Shown one piece after another: positions 26,522 to 35,712 of a stretch of 64,000 nucleotides of DNA. Each line of letters opens with the position of its first letter. The first letter of the stretch is position 1. Below the pieces are notes generated by a model, which was given only the letters and a program-made list of their open reading frames with translations, was not told the DNA's origin and did no database searches. The position numbers and the translations under genes were made by a program. The stretch spans positions 1,267,098 to 1,331,097 of the forward strand of contig NZ_SOAY01000010.1 of assembly GCF_004364165.1 (NCBI RefSeq). The letters run 5' to 3'. This DNA comes from Maribacter spongiicola. GTDB taxonomy: Bacteria; Bacteroidota; Bacteroidia; Flavobacteriales; Flavobacteriaceae.

Positions 26522-26896
26522 TTAAGCGCAATCTTTACAAACTCCAGAAAGCACACAGTTTACTTGTGTTAGTTGATAATCTTTGGGCAGAGCGAAATTA
26601 ACAGGTATAGGCAAGCATTCTATAGTATCACATTTCTCGCATCTAAAATGAAAATGATGTGGAGATTCTTCAGCTTTATCGCACTTTACACATATGGCGA
26701 AATATTGCCTACCATTGTCTGCAGCAATTCTATGTAAAATTCCGTCTTCGCAATAACGATTCAAAACACGGTAAATAGTTGCCCTGTTTATGGCAACACC
26801 TATTTTCTCTTCAATCGCAGTTTGACTCATGGCTTTGCCAGAAGTTTCTATAACGGAAAGCACGGCATCTTTTGTTGCTGTATTTCTTCTTTTCAT
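26522..26896 (-). CDS. Fur-family transcriptional regulator
   Basis: A 124-residue Fur-family protein, shorter than typical Fur. It has the winged helix (AMSQTAIEEKIGVAINRATIYRVLNRY) and a metal-binding region with a His-rich stretch (ESPHHFHFRCEKC) plus CVKC and a final CKDC, that is, two CxxC pairs forming a structural zinc site with an additional Cys pair. It could sense zinc, iron or peroxide; the short C-terminus does not decide which. It is divergent from a flavin disulfide reductase. Two identical operator-like repeats lie between the two genes, indicating autoregulation and control of the reductase. Confidence 0.92.
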   Translation of the reverse strand: MKRRNTATKDAVLSVIETSGKAMSQTAIEEKIGVAINRATIYRVLNRYCEDGILHRIAADNGRQYFAICVKCDKAEESPHHFHFRCEKCDTIECLPIPVNFALPKDYQLTQVNCVLSGVCKDCA

Positions 26897-26909
26897 ATAA
26901 AATTATCTT

Positions 26910-26987
26910 TTAATGCGATTGAGTTGCAATAATACAAATTATTTATATATTTGCCGATAATTATTAATGCGATTGAGTTGCAATAAT
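26910..26987. promoter_or_regulatory. Paired identical 24-bp Fur-box-like repeats with central promoter
   Basis: The same 24-base sequence occurs at 26910-26933 and 26964-26987, 54 bp apart (about five helical turns). Its core TGCGATTGAGTTGCA is an imperfect 7-1-7 palindrome, the size of a Fur-family box. Between the copies, TATATTTG (26946-26953) is a perfect + strand -7 element for the reductase gene, putting copy 2 at its transcription start. Copy 1 lies 14 bp from the fur start. Each divergent gene thus has one box between promoter and start. Confidence 0.8.
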
Positions 26988-27071
26988 GAGTTAGGTGAAG
27001 CCAAATCATGTAGCGTTTTACTAGTCAGTATTAATGGAATAATTCATTTAAATCTATTTTATTAAAAGAAT

Positions 27072-27980
27072 ATGCAGGCAACAAATAATTTTGATGTAAT
27101 CATAGTAGGTGGTAGTTACGCTGGTTTAGCAGCAGCGATGTCTTTAGGTAGGTCGTTAAGAAAAGTATTGGTAATTGATAGCGGTAAGCCTTGTAATAGG
27201 CAAACACCACACTCACATAATTTTCTAACACAAGATGGTAAAACCCCCAGCGAGATTAGTGCGATAGCAAAGTCTCAAGTTTTAGCATATGAGACTGTAA
27301 GCTTCATAGATGACAAAGCAGTTGGCGGTTCAAAGAATGAAAATGGCTTTTCTGTTAGCACGGTAACGGGAGCAACGTATACCGCTAAAAAAGTAGTTTT
27401 TGCTACCGGCATTAAAGACATCATGCCCAACATAAAGGGTTTTGCTGAATGTTGGGGTATCTCTGTTGTTCATTGCCCATATTGTCATGGCTATGAGATT
27501 AGAAATAAAAAGACAGGTATTATAGCAAACGGTGAGCGCGCCTATCATTTAGCACCTATGGTAAACAATCTTACCAAAGATATTCGTATACTGAATAATG
27601 AGCCAGCTTCTTTTTCTTCAGAACAATTGAGCAAATTAAAAGATAATAATATCGATGTCCTAGAGAAGAAAATTGTTGAGGTTGAACATGAGAACGGGTA
27701 TGTAAACAATATCGTTTTTGAAGACGGAAGTAAAGAAAAGTACGATGTACTCTACGCTGCCTTGCCTTTTGTTCAGCATAGCGATATACCTGATGCATTG
27801 GGTTGCGAATTAAATGAAGAAGGTTACATTCAGGTTGATGGCATGTACAAAACTACAATTGAAGGTGTATTCGCTTGTGGCGATAATAGTATAAAGATGC
27901 GTTCATTAGCAAACTCTGTAGCATCGGGTACTATGGTAGGTGCAGTAATTAATATGGAATTGGTTAAAGAGCAGTTTTAG
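27072..27980 (+). CDS. Thioredoxin-reductase-like FAD/NAD(P) oxidoreductase
   Basis: A 302-residue flavoprotein: FAD-binding VIIVGGSYAGLAAAMSLGR, a CPYC redox pair in VVHCPYCHGYE (about residues 135-142) in the thioredoxin-reductase position, and the final FAD-binding GVFACGDN. The NADPH-binding segment around TGIIANGERAYHLAP lacks the usual GxGxxA form, so the reductant is uncertain. It belongs to the TrxB-like group often paired with small regulators. It is divergent from a Fur-family gene and preceded by one of its boxes, so expression probably follows metal or peroxide status. Confidence 0.9.
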   Translation: MQATNNFDVIIVGGSYAGLAAAMSLGRSLRKVLVIDSGKPCNRQTPHSHNFLTQDGKTPSEISAIAKSQVLAYETVSFIDDKAVGGSKNENGFSVSTVTGATYTAKKVVFATGIKDIMPNIKGFAECWGISVVHCPYCHGYEIRNKKTGIIANGERAYHLAPMVNNLTKDIRILNNEPASFSSEQLSKLKDNNIDVLEKKIVEVEHENGYVNNIVFEDGSKEKYDVLYAALPFVQHSDIPDALGCELNEEGYIQVDGMYKTTIEGVFACGDNSIKMRSLANSVASGTMVGAVINMELVKEQF

Positions 27981-28016
27981 TTTTTATGTTTTAAGTGATA
28001 ATTTTATATTGCTTGT

Positions 28017-28391
28017 ATGAATCTAAACCAAATAACTGTTCCTTCTTTAAATGTCGAGAAAGCAATATCATTCTATGAAAAATTAGGATTAAAATTGATT
28101 GTAAAATCGCTTCCTAATTATGCAAGATTTGAATGTCCTGATGGGAACTCAACTTTTTCTATTCACCTAGTCGCTAAATTACCTGAAGGAGATGGTGTAT
28201 ATGTTTATTTTGAATGTGATGATATTGATGAGAAGGTCGAGCATCTTAAAAATAGCGGAATACAATTTGATCAAGAACCAACAGATCAAAGGTGGTTGTG
28301 GAGAGAGGCACGTTTAAAAGACCTGGACGGTAATCAACTTATATTATTTTATGGTGGTGAGAATAGACTGAATCCCCCTTGGCGAATTTAA
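28017..28391 (+). CDS. VOC-superfamily (glyoxalase/bleomycin-resistance-like) protein
   Basis: A 124-residue protein with two beta-alpha-beta-beta-beta modules of the VOC fold: LNVEKAISFYEKLGLKLI in the first and DIDEKVEHLKNSGIQF...RLKDLDGNQLILFYGG in the second. Metal-ligand positions are plausible (His at the start of SIHLVA, Glu in the second half), but the substrate cannot be predicted. It follows the reductase by 36 bp on the same strand and may be co-transcribed with it. Confidence 0.88.
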   Translation: MNLNQITVPSLNVEKAISFYEKLGLKLIVKSLPNYARFECPDGNSTFSIHLVAKLPEGDGVYVYFECDDIDEKVEHLKNSGIQFDQEPTDQRWLWREARLKDLDGNQLILFYGGENRLNPPWRI

Positions 28392-28713
28392 TTTCACCAC
28401 TTTTTTTTATTTTCTAAAGTCAATCGATATAATTTATAACAATATGTTATAAAATGCCTATATTCTTCCGCATTATTAATTGTGAGGTTAACAGTTTAAC
28501 AGTATTAACTTTAACAAGTTAACAATGTAATTGGTTGAATAGTTGCGATTAAGTAATACTATTCACTTGTTGAATGCGTTAATCAATCTTATACTATAAC
28601 AAATAGTATTTTTAACGTTTTGTCTTTCGTAGGACATTAAATTTGTCAAACTTTTTATTTGCTCTTTGCGCAGTTGAGTTTGAAAGAAGATAGTTATAAT
28701 TGAAAAAGATTTT
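28392..28713 (+). promoter_or_regulatory. Leader region of the glucosidase gene with TTAAC repeats and promoter
   Basis: 322 bases without a gene. At 28487-28523 a 37-base block is bounded by GTTAAC at both ends and contains further TTAAC sequences in between, which may be repeated regulator half-sites. TAAATTTG at 28638-28645 is a perfect -7 element, 69 bases before the glucosidase start. The regulator is unknown; the AraC-family gene downstream is a possibility. Confidence 0.5.
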
Positions 28714-31341
28714 ATGGTCCATAAGAATGCTGAGGAACAAAGATTAGCCGTTGAGGATAATTATAAAAACTGGAAAAGATGGGGTCCTTATTTGGCAGAG
28801 CGCCAATGGGGTACGGTAAGAGAAGATTATAGTCCCGAAGGGCATGCATGGAGTTTTGTTGGTCATGACAAAGCACGTAGTAATGCCTATAGATGGGGAG
28901 AAGAAGGTATTGGCGGATTCTGCGATTCTAGAGAAATTCTATGTCTTGCGCCTGCTTTCTGGAACGGAAAAGATTCTATTTTAAAAGAACGCCTGTTCGG
29001 CTTAACCAATGATGAAGGTAACCATGGTGAAGATGTAAAAGAACTTTATTTTCATCAGGTATCAACGCCTACGCATTCGTACGCCAAATATCTATATAAG
29101 TATCCGCAGAAGAAGTTTCCATATGCCGAGCTGGTAAAAAAGAATAAAAGTAGAAGTCGTGAGGAGTCTGAATATGAGATTTTAGATACCAAGGCGTTTA
29201 CGAATAATACGTATTTCGACTGTTTTATTGAATATGCCAAAGAAGATGTTGGTGATATTCTAATGAAAGTGACAGTTATAAATAGAGGTCCGAGAGCTGC
29301 GAATATTCACGTTCTTCCGCATTTATGGTTTCGTAATTTCTGGAAACATAATAAGAGGTTTGAACGTCCTGAGATGAAATCTATTTCAGATAATTCGGTA
29401 CAATCTCGTAGCACGCGAAATGGGCGTTACTATTTTTATCATGAAAATGGTGATCAACTGTTCTGTGAAAACGAAACGAACAACCAACGTATTTACGGTG
29501 TACCTAATGAGGTCGATTATGTAAAAGATGGTATCAATGATCATGTAATTGATGGGCAAGCTTCGGTAAATCCTGATAAAAAAGGATCAAAATTCGCCGT
29601 TTGGCATAAACTCCGCCTAAAATCTGGAGAAGAGAAAACAATAAAAGTCCGCCTTAGTAAAAGAAAACTTGCCGACCCTTGGGGAAGTTACGATGCTATT
29701 TTTGAAAAACGAATTCAAGAGTGTGAAGAGTTTTATGGGGATATCTTGAATAAACAACTACCTGTTCAACAGCAAGAAATCGCCAAAAAAGCCTTTTCCG
29801 GTTTACTTTGGACGAAGCAGTTCTATTACTACGATGTTTATAAATGGCTTTTTGGCGGTCCGGGCGAAGCAAAGCCATATAGAAAAGATTCTAGAAACGC
29901 TAATTGGGAGCATTTGACCAATCGTCATGTTATCTCAATGCCAGATAAATGGGAGTACCCTTGGTATGCCGCATGGGATCTTGCTTTTCATATGGCATCA
30001 TTCGTAGAAATTGACCCTTATTTTGCAAAAGAGCAATTACTGTTGGTGCTTAAGGAAAGTTATATGCACCCTAACGGACAAATACCGGCCTACGAATGGA
30101 ATTTTAGCGATGTAAACCCACCTGTACATTCTTGGGCAGTGTGGACGGTTTATGAAAAGGACAAAAAACGCAACGGCAAGGGAGATTTTAATTTTCTTGA
30201 AAAAGCCTACCAGAAATTATTGGTGAACTTTACCTGGTGGGTAAACCAGAAGGATAAAAGTGGAACCAACCTTTTTGAAGGCGGATTTCTAGGCTTAGAT
30301 AATATCGGAGTTTTTGACCGTAACCACATGCCCGAAGGTATTACTCGTATGCAACAAGCAGATGCTACTAGTTGGATGGCAATGTTTACCTTGAATATGT
30401 TACGCATGTCATTAGAAATGGCAACCATTAACCCTAATTATGAGGATAGTGTTGCCAAGTTTTTTAGACATTTCTTGAATATCGCTTGGGCAATGCATCA
30501 TATTGGACAAAAAGATATTTCGCTATGGGACGATGAAGATAATTTCTATTATGATGTAGTAGAAATGTCTAACGGTAAAACCGACAGATTAAAAGTAAGG
30601 TCTTTGGTTGGTATTATACCCATGTTCGCAGTAGAGATTATTCATAAAGATTTATTCGATGAACTAAAGAATTTCAAAGTACGAGCTGCAGAAATTGTGC
30701 GTACACGACCAGATCTGGCGTCCTTAATTTCGAATATTGAAGAATTTAATTCAGATGGTAATTATCTATTCTCCATTATGCGTGGTTTTAGATTAGAGAA
30801 ATTGTTGGCTCGTTTATTAGATGAAAAAGAATTCTTGTCAGATTATGGTATTCGTTCACTTTCTAAATATCATGAAGAGCACCCATATATATTTCAGCAT
30901 AACGGGCATCACCAAATTCAGTACGAATCTGGCGAGAGCCGTTCTAATATGTTCGGTGGTAACTCTAACTGGCGTGGACCAATTTGGTTGCCTTTAAATT
31001 ATATGATCGTACAGTCGCTACGTAAATATTACTTGTATTATGGTAAGGAATATGTGTATGAGTTTCCGACAGGATCAGGTAAAAAAATGAACTTGAACGA
31101 GATTGCAAATGAGATTTCTAAACGATTGATTAAATTGTTCGGACCTGATGCCAATGGTAAATTTGTGTATCACTCAGATGATGACCAAAAAGTGTTTACA
31201 AAAAACGAACATTTTAAAAAGGAGCATTTCTTTTATGAATTCTTTGACGGGGATACCGGTAAAGGTCTTGGAGCATCACACCAAACCGGGTGGACTGCAT
31301 TGGTAGCTAATCTGATTATGGAGTTGGAAGATAACTCATAG
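28714..31341 (+). CDS. GH63/MGH1-like glucosidase, paralog 1
   Basis: An 875-residue cytosolic glycoside hydrolase (no signal peptide) with the N-terminal WGPYLAERQWGTVREDYS region and a C-terminal (alpha/alpha)6-barrel (about residue 400 onward) with MPDKWEYPWYAAWDLAFH, GQIPAYEWNFSDVNPPVH, GFLGLDNIGVFDR and GNSNWRGPIWLPLNY. This is the family annotated as glucosidase/MGH1-like, related to GH63 and mannosyl/glucosylglycerate hydrolases. The substrate is probably an alpha-glucoside or a compatible-solute glycoside. A full-length paralog lies on the other strand at 41409-44039. It is followed by a terminator, then an AraC gene. Confidence 0.9.
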   Translation: MVHKNAEEQRLAVEDNYKNWKRWGPYLAERQWGTVREDYSPEGHAWSFVGHDKARSNAYRWGEEGIGGFCDSREILCLAPAFWNGKDSILKERLFGLTNDEGNHGEDVKELYFHQVSTPTHSYAKYLYKYPQKKFPYAELVKKNKSRSREESEYEILDTKAFTNNTYFDCFIEYAKEDVGDILMKVTVINRGPRAANIHVLPHLWFRNFWKHNKRFERPEMKSISDNSVQSRSTRNGRYYFYHENGDQLFCENETNNQRIYGVPNEVDYVKDGINDHVIDGQASVNPDKKGSKFAVWHKLRLKSGEEKTIKVRLSKRKLADPWGSYDAIFEKRIQECEEFYGDILNKQLPVQQQEIAKKAFSGLLWTKQFYYYDVYKWLFGGPGEAKPYRKDSRNANWEHLTNRHVISMPDKWEYPWYAAWDLAFHMASFVEIDPYFAKEQLLLVLKESYMHPNGQIPAYEWNFSDVNPPVHSWAVWTVYEKDKKRNGKGDFNFLEKAYQKLLVNFTWWVNQKDKSGTNLFEGGFLGLDNIGVFDRNHMPEGITRMQQADATSWMAMFTLNMLRMSLEMATINPNYEDSVAKFFRHFLNIAWAMHHIGQKDISLWDDEDNFYYDVVEMSNGKTDRLKVRSLVGIIPMFAVEIIHKDLFDELKNFKVRAAEIVRTRPDLASLISNIEEFNSDGNYLFSIMRGFRLEKLLARLLDEKEFLSDYGIRSLSKYHEEHPYIFQHNGHHQIQYESGESRSNMFGGNSNWRGPIWLPLNYMIVQSLRKYYLYYGKEYVYEFPTGSGKKMNLNEIANEISKRLIKLFGPDANGKFVYHSDDDQKVFTKNEHFKKEHFFYEFFDGDTGKGLGASHQTGWTALVANLIMELEDNS

Positions 31342-31377
31342 TTTTAATGTATTGTAAAATATTGTATATTAGATAAT

Positions 31378-31406
31378 TGGCTGTGTGCTTTTACATAGCC
31401 ATTTTT
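31378..31406 (+). terminator. Rho-independent terminator
   Basis: TGGCTGTG pairs with CATAGCCA (8 bp, one G-T pair) around an 8-base loop, followed by five T. Ends the glucosidase transcript. Confidence 0.85.
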
Positions 31407-31426
31407 ATTAAATCAACATTTTACTG

Positions 31427-32239
31427 ATGAAAAACGATACCATAAACATATCGAAAATAGTCAAAAATGTTTCCCACGAATCTAATATTTCTGACTATAC
31501 CGTTTGCTGGATCAAAGATGAAATAAAAGGAATTGAAATAGATGGTGTTCTTTACGCTAATATTTCAAATTCTATTTTTTTCTTGGATAAAAAAGTGCAA
31601 TGGAAATTGTATGTCAAAGAAGATGCTGAAAATGCAGGCTATTTATTGCAATTATCGCAAGAGGTATTAAGTCATCCTTTATTGAGTAAACTGCACATCA
31701 ATAAAGTCAGGCTCTTTAACACTGATACCATTCCATTGTTTAAATTGAGTCCTGGTATCGAGAAAAGAACTCAAGCTATTTTGGAAATGATAGATGAGCT
31801 TTTAGGTTCTCACTTAAACAATAAAGAAGATGCTTTGATTTCTTTATTGAATACCTTCTTTGTGTACTGTGATGGTCAATGTAACATCAAGTCTATCATT
31901 GAAATGAATCATACCAAAGCGAATATTGTATATTCTTTTAAGCAGTTAGTTGATCAAAATATCGAAGCTTCTCATGAAGTAGGTTATTATGCCTCACGCT
32001 TAAATATATCCACCAAATATTTAAACGAGTGTGTTCAAGAAGTGCTGAACGTGAGCTCTAAAAGTATTATTATTGAGCAGTTGCTAATTCGTTCACGTTA
32101 TGCTTTAAAATTCACTAATAGAACCATAAAAGAAATAAGTTATGATCTCGGGTTTTCAACGCCAGATTATTTCAGTTATTTTTTTAAAACTCATACAGGT
32201 GCAACGCCATCTATCTTAAGAAAGAGTATGAGTTCCTAA
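31427..32239 (+). CDS. AraC-family transcriptional regulator
   Basis: A 270-residue protein with a C-terminal AraC double helix-turn-helix (about residues 165-267: EVGYYASRLNISTKYLNECVQEV..., then RTIKEISYDLGFSTPDYFSYFFKTHTGATPS). The N-terminal roughly 150 residues form a divergent sensor domain with no recognisable cupin motif. It lies between the glucosidase and a cupin gene on the same strand and may regulate either. The 74-bp gap to the cupin gene contains an AATACC...GGTATT inverted repeat (about 32286-32301) that could be its target. Confidence 0.92.
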   Translation: MKNDTINISKIVKNVSHESNISDYTVCWIKDEIKGIEIDGVLYANISNSIFFLDKKVQWKLYVKEDAENAGYLLQLSQEVLSHPLLSKLHINKVRLFNTDTIPLFKLSPGIEKRTQAILEMIDELLGSHLNNKEDALISLLNTFFVYCDGQCNIKSIIEMNHTKANIVYSFKQLVDQNIEASHEVGYYASRLNISTKYLNECVQEVLNVSSKSIIIEQLLIRSRYALKFTNRTIKEISYDLGFSTPDYFSYFFKTHTGATPSILRKSMSS

Positions 32240-32313
32240 ATTCTAGGGTTATACCGTGTTTTTCACATTTTAGTGGGGATACTAAATACCTACTTTGGTA
32301 TTAAAATATAACC

Positions 32314-32859
32314 ATGGACAGACAAAATTTTATTAAGACATCGGGGGCAGGAATTAGTTATGCATTGTTTTCAGGGTTTATATACTGTAAAAAACAAGAT
32401 GATGATACGATGCTTTTAACAAATAGTGAACCAAAAGTAATTCGAGATGCAGATGGAGATGTATTCGATGTAATCGGGGATATTCAAACGCATAAATTAC
32501 TGGGGACAGAAACGAACAATCAAATATTTGAATGGGTAGATAATGTAGAACCTGGTGTTGGTATTCCTCCCCATGTACACACGAAAGAAGATGAAATTTT
32601 TAGGGTCGTTGAAGGCGAAGTCGAAATTATTATTGACGGAGAAACTATAGTATTAAAAACAGGAGATATTGCTTTTGCCCCAAAAGGAGTGCCACATACT
32701 TGGAAGGTAGTAGGTACGGAAAAAGCTAAAATGATTACTTCTGCACTACCTGCGGGAATTGAATTGATGTTTATAGAACTCGCTGAATTACCACTTGGAC
32801 CACCAGATTTTGAAAAGGTAGCCGAAATTTGTGCAAAGCAGGGAATCACCTTTGTATAA
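32314..32859 (+). CDS. Exported cupin-domain protein
   Basis: A 181-residue protein with an N-terminal Tat-like or lipoprotein-like segment (QNFIKTSGAGISYALFSGFIYCKK; no twin Arg, and the Cys could be a lipid site) and a single cupin domain. The metal motif is HVHTKEDEIFRVVEGEVEI (G(X)5HXH(X)3-4E(X)6G type) followed by PKGVPHTW (fourth ligand His). Relatives include quercetinase-like dioxygenases and small-molecule binders. Its function here is unknown. It converges with the HEAT transporter after 5 bp. Confidence 0.88.
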   Translation: MDRQNFIKTSGAGISYALFSGFIYCKKQDDDTMLLTNSEPKVIRDADGDVFDVIGDIQTHKLLGTETNNQIFEWVDNVEPGVGIPPHVHTKEDEIFRVVEGEVEIIIDGETIVLKTGDIAFAPKGVPHTWKVVGTEKAKMITSALPAGIELMFIELAELPLGPPDFEKVAEICAKQGITFV

Positions 32860-32864
32860 TCAAA

Positions 32865-35684
32865 CTATGTATTTTTAGTTATAGCTTCAAATGCCTCTAG
32901 TGCAAAACTCCTTATTTTAGGATCTTCATCATTAAGAAGGCTTTCGACAATACTTAAATATCGGGGTTCTTTTTGTTGCGTAATCAGGTATAATACGGCA
33001 AGTTTAATTTTAAGGTCATTGCCTTGTAATAGCAGTTTAAAGCATTCTAATTCTGTGGGTATTTTGTGTTTTATTTTTTGAAGTTCTTCTTCAGATGAGA
33101 TATCCAATGCAGATTCTTCAATAATCGGTAACAGTTTACGTTTTAATTCTCCCGTTAAAAGATTGTCTAAAAATTCGATGGCATTATGCTGCGCTTCTTG
33201 TTTCTCGCTCAATAACCCTTCGTAGGCAATGGCTACATCTTTTTGCTGGTAGCGCAACCCTAAAAGCTTAAAAATACGTTCTAATCCCGAATCTAAACGA
33301 CGTTCCAATAATTCTAACAAACTGGTTCTAGCATCTCGTTCGGCATCGCCAATTTCTTTCTTCGATTTGTTTCTATTTCGGTACGATATAATAATTTGGG
33401 TATGCATAGACGATAAGGTCTGATGATGCAATTTACATTCATCAAAAATTACAGAGACCACTTTGTAGCGATTGAATTTTAACTGCGGATGAGTTGCCCT
33501 TATGGCACTCAGTGCACGAACAACTTCTAAACGAACCGTAAGGTCATTGTCTGTCAATATCGCCAATAAATGATGCACAGCTTCTTTAGAATGGAAAGAT
33601 TGCATGGCAGCAGGTATAAACCGCAATATAGATAACGGTTGCAGGCGTTCTTGTACATTCTTGCGCAGCACGGGTAAAATCTGTTGCCCGTATAGTTTAA
33701 ACCCTTCTAGAACAGCAGGGCGGTATTTTTTCTGCTCAATAAATGGAATGATATATTGCGCCATGGTAGGGTCTGTTGCGGTACCGATTGCCTTTATCGT
33801 TGTCATCACTACTTCTACATTATCATGCTTTAAAAAGGCAACAAGTTTGTTATAGAAAATGGGCATATTCGCCACACCTAATATTTCGATAACCGCTTCT
33901 ACGTACGATACATCTTTCTCGTTGGTTTCAATATTTTTTAACACCGCAGAAATGCGGTCTAGTAAAGCGTAACGTTGTTTTAAAGAATAATTATTTTTTG
34001 CAGCTCTCGCCAAGCAGTACAATGCTGCCATGGCAATTCGCTCATTTAAATGTTCTAAATAAGCATCGAACACATACGATTTGTCTTTATGCGCGAAACT
34101 TAATACATAAGCCAAGGTTGCAATGGTCAATTCTCGATCGTCGATCTTTAATAGTTCAGAGACCTCGGCAGTCATACTTTTAGAGTTTAAAAAGTACAAG
34201 TTCTGTATGGCCGATAATTTTACTTTATTGTTCGGGTGTTCTAACAATAGTTCTACATCATCTGCAAAGCGTTTGTCATTGATCTCCATTAATTTGTCAA
34301 GCATGAAAAGTATTTGCTCTTCGCTACCGTTTTTAAATACCGTGCGCATGCCAGATACTATAGATACTTTTGAATGGGAGATTTTTTTTGTCTTCTTACC
34401 ACTATCTGTCAACACCTCTAAATTGGTTCTAAAGGTTTTGTAATATTCTATTCTAACTTTGTAAATAAAGTACAACCAAAGACAAACCAAGGCGATAATT
34501 AAAATACCAATGTAGAATGACGGTAAATTTAGACCACGCACTACGAAAATTAAAAGGCATCCGGCAACACCTGTGGCTAAACTGTCTACAACGACGTCGA
34601 TGAACGATTTTGTCCTGTTTTTTAAATCGAAGGGTAACGGTAGGGTCAATAATTCCGAAGCACTTTTATGTATAGATTGTTTTAGTATACCATCCATCGC
34701 CTTAATAACCACTACGGCAGAAAGTTCGGGTAATAGAAGAAACAAAATGCTTCCGCCGAAAATACCAATGGGTAATAGAAGAAGCGAAAAACCAACGCCC
34801 CAAATACCCACAATTCTATGCGTAAAGAATAGCTGTATAACAAGCGATAATAGGTTGAAGGTCGAAAACCAAAAAGCAAAAAAGGCAGTAAGGTCATCGG
34901 CATCGGTTATAGCAGATGAGGCAAAATCACTAAATAGGTAATCTACCAATTTGGCAACGACCACGCTCACCGCAACAATACTCGCGATATAGGTAAGGTG
35001 CTTAGATTTTAATATGAGTTTTATGGGCGGTTCTGAAATATTGGTCGCCGACTTGTGTTTTTTTACGCTACCATTTTTCAGTACTCTTATGTTCCAAATT
35101 TTTCCAAGTAATGGTATGCAGAAGAATAAGAGCAGTGCGGCAACGAACATTAAGTTTTCATTACCAATTAGTGGGGCTAGAATAGAGGTGAGATATCCGC
35201 CGAAAATACCACCGATAATGGCACCTGACCCAATAAAGCCGAACAGTCGTTTGGCTTCTCTAATATTGAACACTAAGTTTGCCAATACCCAAAATTGCGA
35301 TGCAGACAATACAGCATAAATAGCCACCCATATATAAAAGAAGTACAATAGCACGCCACTCACGACATCTAGGGAAAGCAGTATGCCCAAGCCTATTAAT
35401 ATAATAATAGAACTGATAATAGTAACCTCGATTACTTTTTTGAGCTGAAATTTTGCTACTGCTTTTGAATAGAAATATGAAGTGGCAATTGCGGTAATTG
35501 CTACCAATAAAAAGGCAAATGGTAATTGTTCAATGCCTAATTCTGATAGAAAAAGGGCATTGACCGTAGGTTTGATAATAAGCAGAACGGCGATGACCAA
35601 AAAAATGTAGGCGAGCATCCAAAGTGATACTTTGAACTCGCCTTCACGTACATCGAATATTTTTTTAATGAGTTTTTCTACCAT
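32865..35684 (-). CDS. ATP/ADP-translocase-like (NTT/MFS) transporter fused to HEAT repeats
   Basis: A 939-residue two-part protein. Residues 1-415 or so contain about 11-12 transmembrane helices resembling nucleotide translocases (SLWMLAYIFLVIAVLLIIKPTVNALFL; GFIGSGAIIGGIFGGYLTS). The rest is soluble, built of HEAT-like helical repeats (for example KLSAIQNLYFLNSKSMTAEV, EVVMTTIKAIGTATDPTMAQY, TVRLEVVRALSAIRATH, KIRSFALEAFEAI). The ATG at 35684 is used; the codon just before it is TTG. NTT carriers are best known from intracellular parasites, but fused relatives occur in free-living Bacteroidetes; nucleotide transport is not established for them. It follows the serine hydrolase gene by 28 bp and is probably in one operon with it. 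Confidence 0.85.
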   Translation of the reverse strand: MVEKLIKKIFDVREGEFKVSLWMLAYIFLVIAVLLIIKPTVNALFLSELGIEQLPFAFLLVAITAIATSYFYSKAVAKFQLKKVIEVTIISSIIILIGLGILLSLDVVSGVLLYFFYIWVAIYAVLSASQFWVLANLVFNIREAKRLFGFIGSGAIIGGIFGGYLTSILAPLIGNENLMFVAALLLFFCIPLLGKIWNIRVLKNGSVKKHKSATNISEPPIKLILKSKHLTYIASIVAVSVVVAKLVDYLFSDFASSAITDADDLTAFFAFWFSTFNLLSLVIQLFFTHRIVGIWGVGFSLLLLPIGIFGGSILFLLLPELSAVVVIKAMDGILKQSIHKSASELLTLPLPFDLKNRTKSFIDVVVDSLATGVAGCLLIFVVRGLNLPSFYIGILIIALVCLWLYFIYKVRIEYYKTFRTNLEVLTDSGKKTKKISHSKVSIVSGMRTVFKNGSEEQILFMLDKLMEINDKRFADDVELLLEHPNNKVKLSAIQNLYFLNSKSMTAEVSELLKIDDRELTIATLAYVLSFAHKDKSYVFDAYLEHLNERIAMAALYCLARAAKNNYSLKQRYALLDRISAVLKNIETNEKDVSYVEAVIEILGVANMPIFYNKLVAFLKHDNVEVVMTTIKAIGTATDPTMAQYIIPFIEQKKYRPAVLEGFKLYGQQILPVLRKNVQERLQPLSILRFIPAAMQSFHSKEAVHHLLAILTDNDLTVRLEVVRALSAIRATHPQLKFNRYKVVSVIFDECKLHHQTLSSMHTQIIISYRNRNKSKKEIGDAERDARTSLLELLERRLDSGLERIFKLLGLRYQQKDVAIAYEGLLSEKQEAQHNAIEFLDNLLTGELKRKLLPIIEESALDISSEEELQKIKHKIPTELECFKLLLQGNDLKIKLAVLYLITQQKEPRYLSIVESLLNDEDPKIRSFALEAFEAITKNT

Positions 35685-35712
35685 CAAGAAATGGAAATCT
35701 GTATTCCAAGAC

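Noticed and set aside
34573-34941. Open frame on the + strand inside the HEAT transporter gene
   Set aside because: Fully antisense to the membrane half; the translation is Ser/Lys-rich low-complexity, as expected from the opposite strand of hydrophobic codons.
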